Positions 26,928 to 36,459 of a DNA stretch of 64,000 bases are shown here, piece by piece. The notes beneath the pieces were generated by a model that saw only the letters and a list, made by a program, of their open reading frames with translations, was not told where the DNA came from and did not search any database. Each line of letters begins with the position of its first letter. Position 1 is the first letter of the stretch. The stretch is taken from NCBI RefSeq assembly GCF_002736205.1, contig NZ_CP024091.1, positions 2,415,555-2,479,554 on the forward strand. The letters are read 5' to 3'. Origin of the DNA: Pedobacter ginsengisoli. Lineage in GTDB: Bacteria > Bacteroidota > Bacteroidia > Sphingobacteriales > Sphingobacteriaceae. A program made the position numbers and the translations under genes.

Positions 26928-29900
26928 TTAAAAATCCATTTTAACACCCAGCATATACGTTCTAGGAATTTGAATTCCATATCCCGAATCGTAACCTGTA
27001 TAATTTACAAGCTCAGGATCTTGCCCTGTATATTTAGTAAGGGTGAAAACATTATACACACTACCATAAACATAAAATCTTTCAAGCCTTGGCATTTTCT
27101 TTTTCATCAGCTTGGTTAAATCATAACCTAACGACACAGTTCTCAATTTTAAGAATGATGCATCTTCAAGAAATATATCCTGATTGGCCTGATAAGGGGC
27201 TGCTGAACTCCATGGGTTATACAATGGATATTTTGAATAATCGCCACGTTTCTCCCAGAAAGTAACCTCTCTAACAGAGTTGATGTTATTTAAACCTTCA
27301 CGATTAACAAAATCAAAACGGTTAGCCATTTCCTGATTTATTAAATCTCTTCCCAGGTTGAAATACATATTTACAGCAAGCGACCAGTTTCCATAACCAA
27401 ACTCGTTGTTAAAACCACCAGAAACAAGCGGAAGTGCATGTCCCATCAAGGTTCTGTCACTATTGTTAATGATGTTATCATTGTTAAGGTCTTTCCAGAT
27501 AGGATCTCCTGCTTTTAAAGTAATTGCATTGTAGCTCATTTTTTGGCCATTTGCTCCTACCGGAACTTCAGCATCTGTATTAAAAATACCTTCGTTCTTT
27601 AATAACCAATAGCTATCTACAGATTCTCCAACTTTTAAAAGTCTGTCGCCAATAATAAGTTCAGATAAACCACCTGGCAATGCTTTTAATTTATTTTTAT
27701 TGAAGTTTAAATTAAGAGATGATGTCCATGAAACCTTTTGAGTTGAAGGCAAGATATCGGCAGCTAAAGCAACATCTACACCAGTGTTTGATATAGACAT
27801 ACCATTTCTGATAATTGTAGTATAACCGTACTCAGCAGCTCCCGGAACTCCTAATAGTTGATTTTTATCTTCTTTAGCATATACATCAACAGAAGCTCTT
27901 ATTCTATTCTTTAGGAAAGCAGCGTCAACACCAACATTTAGCTGATCCTGATATGCCCACTCTAAACCATAAGGAATAGCCCCAGCATTATAAGGTCTTG
28001 TTAATGTTCCAAATCCGTTATAACCAGGTGCAATTAAGTTACCTGTAAAACCAATAAAGGCCGTATACTGAGGACCCTGAGCATAATTATCGAACAATTC
28101 TGCTCTGCCCATACGTCCAACACTCGCGCGTAAATTCAAATCTGAAACAAAATCGTTTGTTTCAAGAAAATCTTTTTTCATGTTCCAGCTTCCCGAAAGT
28201 ATTGGAGAATAGAACCAACGATTGGTTGGCTGCTGGTTTGATGATGCATCAGCACGCAACATTGCAGAGAAAGTATAAATCTCTTTGTAGTTGTAACTTG
28301 CTTTTCCAGTAAATGAAATTTGATTGTTTCTGGTTTTATCTAAAAATTTCCAAACAAGCTCTCTTCTAAATACAAAAGGCTCCAAATAATCACTTCTATT
28401 TGGATCACTTTGTAGTAAGTTCAATTTCACGAAGTCATTAGATCCCTTATAAGCGTAAGCATAGTTATATTTATAAGTATCATATTGAAATGAAGAACCA
28501 ACAACAAAATTAAAAGTATGAACATCATTTATTTTCAGATCATAAGTAGCGGTATTATCGAAAAATACCCTTCTGCTATAACCATAATAGTTTGACGCAT
28601 AGTTTGTTGTTTGAAGCAATGTTCTAGGATAGAATATATCCCTGTAGCCTTCATTATGATCTAATCCGAAAGTTGTGTTGAACTTAAACTTACCTAGATC
28701 TATCCCTAATCTAACCAACCCTTCAACAATATTAGATCTGTTATCATCAAATCCCTTATCGAATTGAGCCAGATACTCAGAATATTTCGTTTTGTTAGGT
28801 GCAACCGGCGAACTTAAATCCGGTATATAGTTTACTTGAGACAATCTGTCTCTAACATTCCTATTTCGTTGACGATCAACACGATTTGCATTAATAATAG
28901 CAGTAAATGCCATCCAGTCGGTTGGCCTCATGTTAATCTGGAAACGAGTATTGTAGCGATCAGCACCAGTGTTATCAGCTACTCCACCACTTGTGGTAGT
29001 ACCAACACCAAAACGGAAGTTAGCCCTTTCACTACCACCAGAGATTCCGGCATTTACAGAATACGACAATGCACTACCATAATATTTATCGTTCCAGTTG
29101 GCTGGCCCGAAAAAGTCATTATTTAAAGAGTCACTCAGATAAAGAGGATAAGAATCATTTTCCGAATAACTTCCGTTTGCAGTGTATTTATCATAAAACT
29201 GCCTTCTAAAGTCATTTTCGAATCTACCATTTACAGTAGTTACACCGCTTGGCTGGGCTACCCCTATATGCGATTCGAAATTAATTTTTCTAACAGTTGA
29301 GTTTTTTTTGCTGGTAAGCAAAATCACTCCATTCACTCCTTTTGGCCCATAAACAGAAGTTGATCCAAGATCTTTAAGGATCTGAACGGACTCAATATTA
29401 TCCATATTGATATTGGCAAGCGTATTTGTTGCCGGACCAATTCTATCAAATTTGAATTGTTGGATGTCATAAGCAAAAGGATGCTCTCCAACTAGAGGTA
29501 TCCCATCTAAAACAACAAGCGGTTGTGTAGCAAATTGTTCGCGTGGCGATACAAGCGGTTGTGATGTTCCGCGTATAAACATGTTCTGAACCGTACCTGG
29601 CTCACCAGATGGCTCCTGAACATAAAGACCTGCAGCTTCGCCTTTTAAATACTGCTGCAATGTAAACGCAGGAAAAATAGCGAGCTTTTTAGGATCGACA
29701 TCATTCCCTTTAGATTCTAACGCCGAGAAAACGGTCCTCTTGGACTTAGGCTGAAAGCGTGTTGTGTCTACTTTAAGTTTGGTAGAATCCTCTTCTGCAG
29801 AATCAGTCTGTTGTTGAAAGTTCATCTTAAAAGATGAAACATCCGACATACAGGCAGACCTAGCGGCATTACCAAAAGAACATGTTGATGAACACAACAA

Positions 29901-29933
29901 ACCCAGGAAAGTTATATTTGCAATAAAGCGCAT
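26928..29933 (-). CDS. SusC/RagA-family TonB-dependent transporter without the N-terminal extension domain
   Basis: First gene of the 19-kb operon. From ATG at 29933 (MRFIANITFLGLLCSSTCSF; the frame also has a TTG three codons earlier) it encodes 1001 residues. The plug (about 80-215) shows LQQYLKGEAAGLYVQEPSG, PLVVLDGIPL and VQILKDLGSTSVYGPKGVNG, followed by a barrel ending MLGVKMDF. Unlike the second SusC, it lacks the carboxypeptidase-regulatory-like domain before the plug; instead there are about 50 polar residues after the signal peptide. Confidence 0.93.
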   Translation of the reverse strand: MRFIANITFLGLLCSSTCSFGNAARSACMSDVSSFKMNFQQQTDSAEEDSTKLKVDTTRFQPKSKRTVFSALESKGNDVDPKKLAIFPAFTLQQYLKGEAAGLYVQEPSGEPGTVQNMFIRGTSQPLVSPREQFATQPLVVLDGIPLVGEHPFAYDIQQFKFDRIGPATNTLANINMDNIESVQILKDLGSTSVYGPKGVNGVILLTSKKNSTVRKINFESHIGVAQPSGVTTVNGRFENDFRRQFYDKYTANGSYSENDSYPLYLSDSLNNDFFGPANWNDKYYGSALSYSVNAGISGGSERANFRFGVGTTTSGGVADNTGADRYNTRFQINMRPTDWMAFTAIINANRVDRQRNRNVRDRLSQVNYIPDLSSPVAPNKTKYSEYLAQFDKGFDDNRSNIVEGLVRLGIDLGKFKFNTTFGLDHNEGYRDIFYPRTLLQTTNYASNYYGYSRRVFFDNTATYDLKINDVHTFNFVVGSSFQYDTYKYNYAYAYKGSNDFVKLNLLQSDPNRSDYLEPFVFRRELVWKFLDKTRNNQISFTGKASYNYKEIYTFSAMLRADASSNQQPTNRWFYSPILSGSWNMKKDFLETNDFVSDLNLRASVGRMGRAELFDNYAQGPQYTAFIGFTGNLIAPGYNGFGTLTRPYNAGAIPYGLEWAYQDQLNVGVDAAFLKNRIRASVDVYAKEDKNQLLGVPGAAEYGYTTIIRNGMSISNTGVDVALAADILPSTQKVSWTSSLNLNFNKNKLKALPGGLSELIIGDRLLKVGESVDSYWLLKNEGIFNTDAEVPVGANGQKMSYNAITLKAGDPIWKDLNNDNIINNSDRTLMGHALPLVSGGFNNEFGYGNWSLAVNMYFNLGRDLINQEMANRFDFVNREGLNNINSVREVTFWEKRGDYSKYPLYNPWSSAAPYQANQDIFLEDASFLKLRTVSLGYDLTKLMKKKMPRLERFYVYGSVYNVFTLTKYTGQDPELVNYTGYDSGYGIQIPRTYMLGVKMDF

Positions 29934-30079
29934 AACAGACAATTAAGTATTAACTGATTGAAAACCTTTTTTATTTGATTTTATAGAAATTCACAGATCA
30001 AATCTTAGATACTACGATGCCAGCTCGTCTGCCGACCAGGTAGACCGAACAGCAACAAGTAAAAAAAATAAAATATGTT

Positions 30080-30091
30080 TAAAACGTTTTA
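30080..30091. promoter_or_regulatory. AACGTT-centred palindrome upstream of the Sus-like operon
   Basis: TAAAACGTTTTA is a perfect 12-bp palindrome about 150 bp upstream of the first SusC start. It shares the AAACGTTT core with the palindrome at 30425-30434. CG-centred palindromes of this type are typical LacI-family operators, but no regulator gene lies nearby. Confidence 0.35.
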
Positions 30092-30348
30092 GCTAGCTAT
30101 ATCCGCGATCATAAGATCACAAGCCTAGCCTCCGGATTTAACAGCGGCACATACTGCCCAGAAAAAAAATTGTCATTATGCTGTGAGAACTCACCACATA
30201 GATTTCTTGTAAAAGTTTGATTCATAGTTTGGCTTATTAGGTTAGTATTTGGTTTCCCGACAATGACTTATGGTGCTAAATCGATTATCTCTAACAATAA
30301 TACGAAAGAAAATTTAAATTCCAAATCTTTTACATCATTTTTTTTACA

Positions 30349-30356
30349 CAAATTTA
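30349..30356 (-). promoter_or_regulatory. Candidate -7 box for the Sus-like operon
   Basis: TAAATTTG on the minus strand fits TAnnTTTG exactly. If used, it would give an mRNA leader of roughly 400 nt before the SusC start at 29933. No clear -33 box. The divergent gap 29934-30604 otherwise holds only the two AACGTT palindromes and a doubtful 38-codon frame at 30109-30225. Confidence 0.35.
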
Positions 30357-30424
30357 CATAACCGCATTCGATTGCCTATTAAGGCCTGTTTAATCGATAA
30401 AGCAATACTACAACGTTATAGTCG

Positions 30425-30434
30425 CAAACGTTTG
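30425..30434. promoter_or_regulatory. AACGTT-centred palindrome upstream of the glucokinase gene
   Basis: CAAACGTTTG, a perfect 10-bp palindrome, 170 bp before the glucokinase start and sharing the AAACGTTT core of the site at 30080-30091. Its place in the divergent region would allow one sugar-responsive repressor to govern both operons. Inference only. Confidence 0.35.
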
Positions 30435-30604
30435 TTTTCGCACTTAAACCCGTATCCTATACTTTATATGTATACCCTTACACAGCAATTATCACGTTGT
30501 AGTAATTATTAAAATATAAATACGTTAACAAGGCCTTTTTAATGGATGAAAATTTGTTATTTTGAACTATATTAAAAAAGACAGGCCCTTTACACAAAAC
30601 AGAT

Positions 30605-31369
30605 ATGCCAGTTAAGCAAAAAAAAGAAAGTGGAAATAACATATTATCGATAGATATAGGTGGCACCAGTATTAAAGCTTGTATACTAAGTTCAAAAGGA
30701 GACCTACTATCTGAATTCGAAAAACTCCCTACTCCAAAAAACTCGACTCCTGAGGAAGTGATTAAAACCATTAAAGAACTGGTATCCTCACTTGAGGACA
30801 GTTTTGACAGGATATCAATCGGCTTTCCCGGATATGTTAAATGCGGCAAAGTAGAAACCGCTCCAAACCTGGCTAAAAACAAATGGACCAATGTTAACCT
30901 TGCTCAGCAGGTAAGCAACCTATTTAACAGGCCTGTTAGGTTAATTAACGATGCAGATCAGCAAGCTCTTGGAATTGTAAGCGGAATTGGCTTCGAAATC
31001 GTATTTACTGTAGGTACCGGCTTTGGTACCGCACTTGTATTTGATGGCGAGCTTCTCCCCCATTTTGAACTGGCTCATTTGCCTGTAACAAAAACAAAAG
31101 ACTATGATGATTATATAGGAACCAAAGCTTTTGAAAAAATTGGCAAGAAAGACTGGAATGAGCGCTTGCAACGAATAATTCAAATCTATAAAACAGTATT
31201 CAATTACGATACCTTATATATAGGTGGTGGAAACTCAAAACACATTACTTTTGAACTTGACCACAACATTCACCTGGTAACCAATAAAGATGGCATCAAA
31301 GGAGGTGCTAAACTTTGGGAAGTTGCCGAAAAATATCACGTATACACAACCCGTCCTAACGACAAATAG
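30605..31369 (+). CDS. ppgK: ROK-family polyphosphate glucokinase-like kinase
   Basis: Phosphorylates glucose to glucose-6-phosphate. The 254-residue length matches polyphosphate-dependent glucokinases, which lack the zinc cysteines of other ROK kinases, as here. Motifs: phosphate loop SIDIGGTSIKACI (about 14-26), RLINDADQQALGIVSG (about 116-131) and TVGTGFGTALVFDG (about 136-149). It heads a run of gnd, zwf and pgl, feeding glucose-6-phosphate straight into the oxidative pentose phosphate pathway. Polyphosphate as phosphoryl donor is inferred from length and similarity; ATP may also be used. Confidence 0.85.
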   Translation: MPVKQKKESGNNILSIDIGGTSIKACILSSKGDLLSEFEKLPTPKNSTPEEVIKTIKELVSSLEDSFDRISIGFPGYVKCGKVETAPNLAKNKWTNVNLAQQVSNLFNRPVRLINDADQQALGIVSGIGFEIVFTVGTGFGTALVFDGELLPHFELAHLPVTKTKDYDDYIGTKAFEKIGKKDWNERLQRIIQIYKTVFNYDTLYIGGGNSKHITFELDHNIHLVTNKDGIKGGAKLWEVAEKYHVYTTRPNDK

Positions 31370-31373
31370 AATA

Positions 31374-32786
31374 ATGAAGAATAAATACACTTTAGGAATG
31401 ATCGGCCTCGGAACCATGGGCCGTAATTTATTGCTTAACATGGCCGATAATGGCTTTCAGGTTACAGGTTATGATAAGGATGCCCGCATGCTTAAAAAAC
31501 TTGAGGAAGATGGCAAAGCCCATAACTTAAAAGGATTTGAATCATTAGAGGATTTTATACAAAGTCTTGAGCTTCCAAGAAGAATTATGCTTTTAGTACC
31601 TGCTGGTAAAATTGTTGACAGCGTAATTCAGGAACTTGTTCCCCTGCTTGATAAAGGAGATATGATTATTGATAGCGGGAACTCTCACTTTACAGACACC
31701 AGCAGAAGAGCAATTGAACTTTCAGACCAAGGAATTCACTTCTTCGGAATGGGAATATCAGGAGGAGAGGAAGGTGCCCGTTTCGGACCTAGCATGATGC
31801 CAGGTGGCGATAAAACTGCTTATAATGCGGTAAAACCAATCCTAGAAGCTGTTTCAGCAAAGGTTAACGGCGATCCTTGCGTAGCATACATAGGCCCCGG
31901 TGCATCAGGCCACTTTGTAAAAATGGTTCACAATGGTATTGAATACTCAATGATGCAGATTCTTGCCGAAACTTATGAGCTGTTAAAAAATGTACTTGGT
32001 TACAGCAACGAGCAGATCTACAGCACATTCGAGAAATGGAACAATGGCAGGTTAAAATCCTTCTTACTTGAAGTAACCCGCGACATTTTTAAAGTTAAAG
32101 ACAAAAAGACAGGAGCCTTTCTGATAGATGTGATTAAAGATGAAGCAAAATCAAAAGGTACCGGAAAATGGACTTCGCAGGTATCTATGGACTTGCAATT
32201 GCCTATCCCAACAATAAACGAATCTGTAAGTGCCCGTGATCTTTCAAAATTCAAAGCATTGCGTATTGCATTGTCAAAGGCATTACCTCAAGAGCAAATT
32301 AAAGTTGAAGACGCAGCAGCATTTGAAGTACAATTAGAGCAAGCGCTTTACTTTGCCATGATTACTTCATACGCACAAGGACTTCATTTGCTAGAGCAAG
32401 CTTCTGCTGAGTTTAAATATGAACTAAACCTTAAAGAGATCTCTCAAATCTGGCGTGGTGGATGTATTATCCGTGCGGTATTACTTGAAGATATTTATCA
32501 GGCTTACAAAAAACAGCCAGAGTTGCCACACCTGTATTCAGACGAGAGCATCCAGAATCAGTTAAAAGAAATTATCCCAGGTACAAGAAACATTGTAATT
32601 ACAGCCTTAGCTAATGGTCTGGCAATTCCTTGCTTCGCTTCGGCACTTACTTATTACGATTCTCTTAGAACAGATAAATCTCCATTAAACTTAACCCAGG
32701 CACAGAGAGACTTCTTTGGCGCACATACTTTTGAGCGCATTGATGAAGAAGGTATTTTCCATGCTGATTGGAACGAAAACAATTAA
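31374..32786 (+). CDS. gnd: 6-phosphogluconate dehydrogenase, decarboxylating
   Basis: Converts 6-phosphogluconate to ribulose-5-phosphate, CO2 and NADPH. I use ATG at 31374, four bases after the glucokinase stop, because it puts the Rossmann motif MIGLGTMGRNL at residues 9-19; the frame is open further upstream but inside the neighbour. 470 residues, the usual family length. Conserved: GISGGEEGARFGPSMMPGG, HFVKMVHNGIEY (catalytic Lys and substrate-binding segment) and a C-terminal FFGAHTFERIDEEG. Confidence 0.96.
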   Translation: MKNKYTLGMIGLGTMGRNLLLNMADNGFQVTGYDKDARMLKKLEEDGKAHNLKGFESLEDFIQSLELPRRIMLLVPAGKIVDSVIQELVPLLDKGDMIIDSGNSHFTDTSRRAIELSDQGIHFFGMGISGGEEGARFGPSMMPGGDKTAYNAVKPILEAVSAKVNGDPCVAYIGPGASGHFVKMVHNGIEYSMMQILAETYELLKNVLGYSNEQIYSTFEKWNNGRLKSFLLEVTRDIFKVKDKKTGAFLIDVIKDEAKSKGTGKWTSQVSMDLQLPIPTINESVSARDLSKFKALRIALSKALPQEQIKVEDAAAFEVQLEQALYFAMITSYAQGLHLLEQASAEFKYELNLKEISQIWRGGCIIRAVLLEDIYQAYKKQPELPHLYSDESIQNQLKEIIPGTRNIVITALANGLAIPCFASALTYYDSLRTDKSPLNLTQAQRDFFGAHTFERIDEEGIFHADWNENN

Positions 32787-32821
32787 TAAATCAAACCCAA
32801 CATTGATATAATAACATTCTA

Positions 32822-34333
32822 ATGAAAACTAGCCTCAACGTTAACCCAACCATAGTAGTAATATTTGGAGGTACCGGTGACTTAAATCTGCGCAAACTTG
32901 CGCCCGCTCTTTATAACTTATACGCTGACGGCTATATGCCTGAAAAATATGCCATCATTGGAACTGCCCGCAGACCACTTACTGATGAAAAATTCAGAGA
33001 GAACCTAATGGATGGTGTAAACCAATTCTCAAGATCAGGAAAAGTAAAGCAGGAAAAGTGGAACAAATTTGCAGAAAATGTTATTTATAATTCTGTTGAT
33101 GTTGAAACACCAGAAAGCTTTGGCCTGCTTAAAAAAAGCATAGAAAAACTTCAAAAAGAATTTGGACCTAAAACACAGGTAATTTACTACCTGGCCGTGG
33201 CGCCAAACTTGTTCCCGCTTATTGCTAAATGCTTATCAGATTATGGATTGGCAGGAAATGAAGACAACTGCCGCATTGTAATAGAAAAACCATTTGGAAG
33301 AGATCTTGAAACTGCTAAAGAATTAAACTGCATTTTAACCGGCATATTTACCGAGAAACAGATCTATCGTATAGACCATTATCTGGGTAAAGAAACGGTG
33401 CAGAACATAATGGCCTTCCGTTTTGCCAACTCATTCCTTGAGCCACTATGGAACCGTACTTATATTGATCATATCCAGATTTCTGTAACCGAGCAGCTTG
33501 GCGTTGGCGATAGAGGTGGTTATTATGAAAGTGCTGGTGCATTAAGAGACATGATCCAGAACCATTTGCTTCAATTGCTATGTTTAATTGGTATGGAAAC
33601 ACCGATAAATTTTGATGCAGATGAGATCAGGAATAAAAAGGTTGATGTATTAAAAGCAATGCGTCCGTTTAGTCCTGAAGATATTCGTTTCAGCACAGTT
33701 AGAGGTCAGTATACCAAAGGCTGGGTAGAAGGTAAAGAAGTGCCGGGATACAGACATGAAACAGGTGTAGATCCTAATTCAAATACCGAAACTTTTGCTG
33801 CAATTAAGTTCTTTGTAGATAACTGGAGATGGCAGGGAATTCCTTTTTACGTACGTACAGGAAAACGCTTATTCCAAACATCTTCATTAATTACCATACA
33901 GTTTAAAGATGTACCACATCATATTTTCCCTTCGGGAGTAACTGAGCACTGGCAACAAAACAGACTGATCATCAGTATCCAGCCCGAAATGAGTATCCGT
34001 TTACAGGTACAAGGCAAAAGACCGGGATTAGACATGGTATTGAACCCTGTTGATATGGTATTTGATTACAAAGGAACCTATAGTTCAGATACACCAGAGG
34101 CTTACGAAACGCTCTTATTAGACGTTATGACGGGCGACCAAACCCAGTTTATGCGTGCCGATCAGGTAGAGGCTGCATGGGAATTATTAATGCCGGTTAT
34201 TAATGCATGGGAAAGCAAAAAATCTTTAAGCTTCCCTAACTATACTGCAGATTCATGGGGACCAGAAGACGCCGAAGCGCTGATTGCAAGAGATGGTTTC
34301 CACTGGTTTGCTTTACCATTAAATAAAGAATAA
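32822..34333 (+). CDS. zwf: Glucose-6-phosphate 1-dehydrogenase
   Basis: First enzyme of the oxidative pentose phosphate pathway; oxidises glucose-6-phosphate to 6-phosphogluconolactone with NADP+. 503 residues. Nucleotide motif FGGTGDLNLRKLAPAL (about 15-30), VIEKPFGRDLETA, and the active-site signature RIDHYLGKETVQN (about 181-193). Its stop codon overlaps the pgl start by one base. Confidence 0.97.
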   Translation: MKTSLNVNPTIVVIFGGTGDLNLRKLAPALYNLYADGYMPEKYAIIGTARRPLTDEKFRENLMDGVNQFSRSGKVKQEKWNKFAENVIYNSVDVETPESFGLLKKSIEKLQKEFGPKTQVIYYLAVAPNLFPLIAKCLSDYGLAGNEDNCRIVIEKPFGRDLETAKELNCILTGIFTEKQIYRIDHYLGKETVQNIMAFRFANSFLEPLWNRTYIDHIQISVTEQLGVGDRGGYYESAGALRDMIQNHLLQLLCLIGMETPINFDADEIRNKKVDVLKAMRPFSPEDIRFSTVRGQYTKGWVEGKEVPGYRHETGVDPNSNTETFAAIKFFVDNWRWQGIPFYVRTGKRLFQTSSLITIQFKDVPHHIFPSGVTEHWQQNRLIISIQPEMSIRLQVQGKRPGLDMVLNPVDMVFDYKGTYSSDTPEAYETLLLDVMTGDQTQFMRADQVEAAWELLMPVINAWESKKSLSFPNYTADSWGPEDAEALIARDGFHWFALPLNKE

Positions 34334-35058
34334 TGAATTTATTAATTTATAAAACTCAAAGCGAATTATTTGAGGATCTGATAGAATACATAGTAACTAT
34401 AGCCAATCAGTCAATTGCAGAAAATGGCTGCTTTAATTTTGTACTAACTGGAGGAAACTCACCTAAAGCTTTATATGAATTACTAGCTACCACTTATCGC
34501 GATAAAATTGATTGGTCTAAAGTATATTTCTTCTTTGGCGATGAGCGCAACGTTTTGCCTAATCACGAAAGCTATAACGGCTTAATGGCTAAAAGAGCAA
34601 TACTTGATCCTTTAAATATTGCTGAAGATCATATATTTTATGTAGATACTACACTTGCTCCTGAAAAGGCCGCAATTGAGTATAATAAAGCGATAACTGC
34701 ACACTTTAATGGTGCAGATATCATATTTGATCTTATTCTGCTAGGAATGGGCGATGACGCACATACTGCATCATTATTCCCCGGAACATCTATCCTTGAT
34801 AATAAGGAAGTAGAAATAGATTCAGTATTTGTAGAAAAATTATCAACCTACAGAATCAGCTTCACTGCACCGTTAATAAACAAGGCTAAAAACATTGCAT
34901 TCCTTGTTTTTGGCGAGTCGAAAGCACAAGCTGTAAAACACGTTATCGAAGCGCCAAAAAAGAATACAAAATTGTATCCTTCACAACTAATCAACCCTGT
35001 CGATGGTAGCGTAACATGGTTTTTAGATGATGCTGCAGCTGCCCTTTTAGACAACTAA
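34333..35058 (+). CDS. pgl: 6-phosphogluconolactonase
   Basis: Hydrolyses the lactone made by Zwf. A 241-residue DevB/SOL-type member with VLTGGNSPKALYELL, FFFGDERNVLPNHESYN, and LLGMGDDAHTASLFPG. Its start overlaps the zwf stop (TAATG). The operon ends here, at a strong terminator. Confidence 0.95.
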   Translation: MNLLIYKTQSELFEDLIEYIVTIANQSIAENGCFNFVLTGGNSPKALYELLATTYRDKIDWSKVYFFFGDERNVLPNHESYNGLMAKRAILDPLNIAEDHIFYVDTTLAPEKAAIEYNKAITAHFNGADIIFDLILLGMGDDAHTASLFPGTSILDNKEVEIDSVFVEKLSTYRISFTAPLINKAKNIAFLVFGESKAQAVKHVIEAPKKNTKLYPSQLINPVDGSVTWFLDDAAAALLDN

Positions 35059-35084
35059 TAAAGGCATAAAACAATAATATTATG

Positions 35085-35119
35085 GGGTGTATCATATAAT
35101 CATGATACACCCTGTTTTT
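35085..35119 (+). terminator. Rho-independent terminator of the pentose phosphate operon
   Basis: GGGTGTATCAT (35085-35095) pairs perfectly with ATGATACACCC (35102-35112) around a 6-nt loop, followed by TGTTTTTT. It lies 27 nt after the pgl stop. Confidence 0.9.
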
Positions 35120-35210
35120 TGGACCAACTTTTCTCTAAAAAATACAATTATGTTACAAAGCAGAAATATTCCAATTTAGTAACTTGGCTTCAAAATACCC
35201 CCCTATTATT

Positions 35211-36443
35211 ATGAAAAAAGAAATTAATGCATTACCACGCCGTCAGTTTCTGGGCAATGTATCAAAAGTAGGAATATTAGGCTCATTAGCAGCCTTTTTG
35301 CCCGGCAGCAGTTCTGCCGAAGTGCTTAAATCCTTCACCGCGGTACCAGAAGACGGGCATATTTTTTTAACAAAGCCCTATCTGCAATTACCCTCAGCAG
35401 ACGGCATGACCATAAGATGGGTTACCAATAAGCTCTGCTACAGCTGGATTGAATATGGCGAAGGAAAAGATCTGAACTCAAAGGCGCACCATGTAACCGA
35501 TGGTTTGGTGGACGCCCACAACAGGGTAAACTTTGTTAGGTTAAAGGATTTAAAACCCGACACTCAGTACAGTTACCGCGTATTATCTAAAGAAATTACC
35601 GATTTCCAGCCCTATTCTTTAAAATATGGCGAAACAATTTCTAGTGAAACCTATTCCTTTAAAACACCAAAAGTTAATCCTGAAGCAGTTTCGTGGCTCA
35701 TACTGAACGATATTCATGATCGCCCGACATCGATACCACATTTACTAAAATTAAACCGTGACGATTACGATTACGTGTTTTTTAATGGTGATATTTTCGA
35801 TTTCCAGAAAGATGAGCAACAGATCATTGATCATATGCTCAATCCATCTACGGATGTATTTGCAAGTACAAAACCGTTCATGTTTGTTCGCGGGAACCAC
35901 GAAACCAGAGGCAAGTTTTCTCGCGAACTCAAAGACTACTTCTCTACAAAAGACGACAAAGGATATTTTGCCTACCAATGGGGGCCTGTTTTCAATATAG
36001 TTTTAGATACTGGAGAGGATAAGCCGGACGATCATCCTGTTTATGCCGGGATTGTAGACTTTGATGGCTACCGCAGAGAACAGGCAAAATGGTTAGAAGA
36101 AGTCATGAAATCAAGTGCTTATAAGAAGGCAAAGTTCCGCGTGGTTATGATGCATATTCCGCTATACCATTCAGGCGACTGGCATGGTCCGATGCATTGC
36201 AGGGAACTCTTTGATCCATTGTTTAAAAAACATAAAGTTGATATCGTAATTTCAGGCCATACACATACATATGGAGTTTGGCCGCCATCTGCAGAGCACC
36301 CTTACCCTGTTATTATAGGGGGCGGACCACAGGAAGGCAAACGTACACTTATTAAAGTAAAAGCCAACAATAAAACGCTGGATCTGGTTATGCTTAAAGA
36401 TGACGGATCGGAAGTAGGAAAATACAGTTTAAAGAGCAGCTAA
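35211..36443 (+). CDS. Tat-exported purple-acid-phosphatase-like metallophosphoesterase
   Basis: A 410-residue exported phosphoesterase. ATG at 35211 is preferred over the upstream frame start because it begins a twin-arginine signal (RRQFLGNVSKVGILGSLAAF). An FN3-like N-terminal domain (about 45-140: TIRWVTNK, LKPDTQYSYRV) precedes the catalytic domain. All metal-site motifs are present: NDIHDRP (DxH), FFNGDIFDF (GD), RGNHETRG (GNHE), MMHIPLYH and SGHTHTYG (GHxH). It is monocistronic; its 3' end shares a hairpin with the convergent gene. Confidence 0.88.
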   Translation: MKKEINALPRRQFLGNVSKVGILGSLAAFLPGSSSAEVLKSFTAVPEDGHIFLTKPYLQLPSADGMTIRWVTNKLCYSWIEYGEGKDLNSKAHHVTDGLVDAHNRVNFVRLKDLKPDTQYSYRVLSKEITDFQPYSLKYGETISSETYSFKTPKVNPEAVSWLILNDIHDRPTSIPHLLKLNRDDYDYVFFNGDIFDFQKDEQQIIDHMLNPSTDVFASTKPFMFVRGNHETRGKFSRELKDYFSTKDDKGYFAYQWGPVFNIVLDTGEDKPDDHPVYAGIVDFDGYRREQAKWLEEVMKSSAYKKAKFRVVMMHIPLYHSGDWHGPMHCRELFDPLFKKHKVDIVISGHTHTYGVWPPSAEHPYPVIIGGGPQEGKRTLIKVKANNKTLDLVMLKDDGSEVGKYSLKSS

Positions 36444-36459
36444 CAATGCTCTTTAAACT
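36426..36459. terminator. Hairpin overlapping the ends of two convergent genes
   Basis: A perfect 13-bp stem, AGTTTAAAGAGCA (36426-36438) with TGCTCTTTAAACT (36447-36459), and an 8-nt loop. The phosphoesterase stop lies in the loop and the DUF4833 gene stop in the right arm. The T-rich sequence after each arm supports bidirectional termination. Confidence 0.7.

Noticed and set aside
30109..30225. 38-codon minus-strand frame (MNQTFTRNLCGEF...) in the possible leader of the Sus-like operon
   Set aside because: No family resemblance, no ribosome binding site, and short frames of this size are expected by chance in 660 bp; kept only as a possible leader peptide.
30478..30891. 137-codon minus-strand frame across the glucokinase start
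   Set aside because: Antisense to the ROK kinase N-terminus, with no protein-like features.
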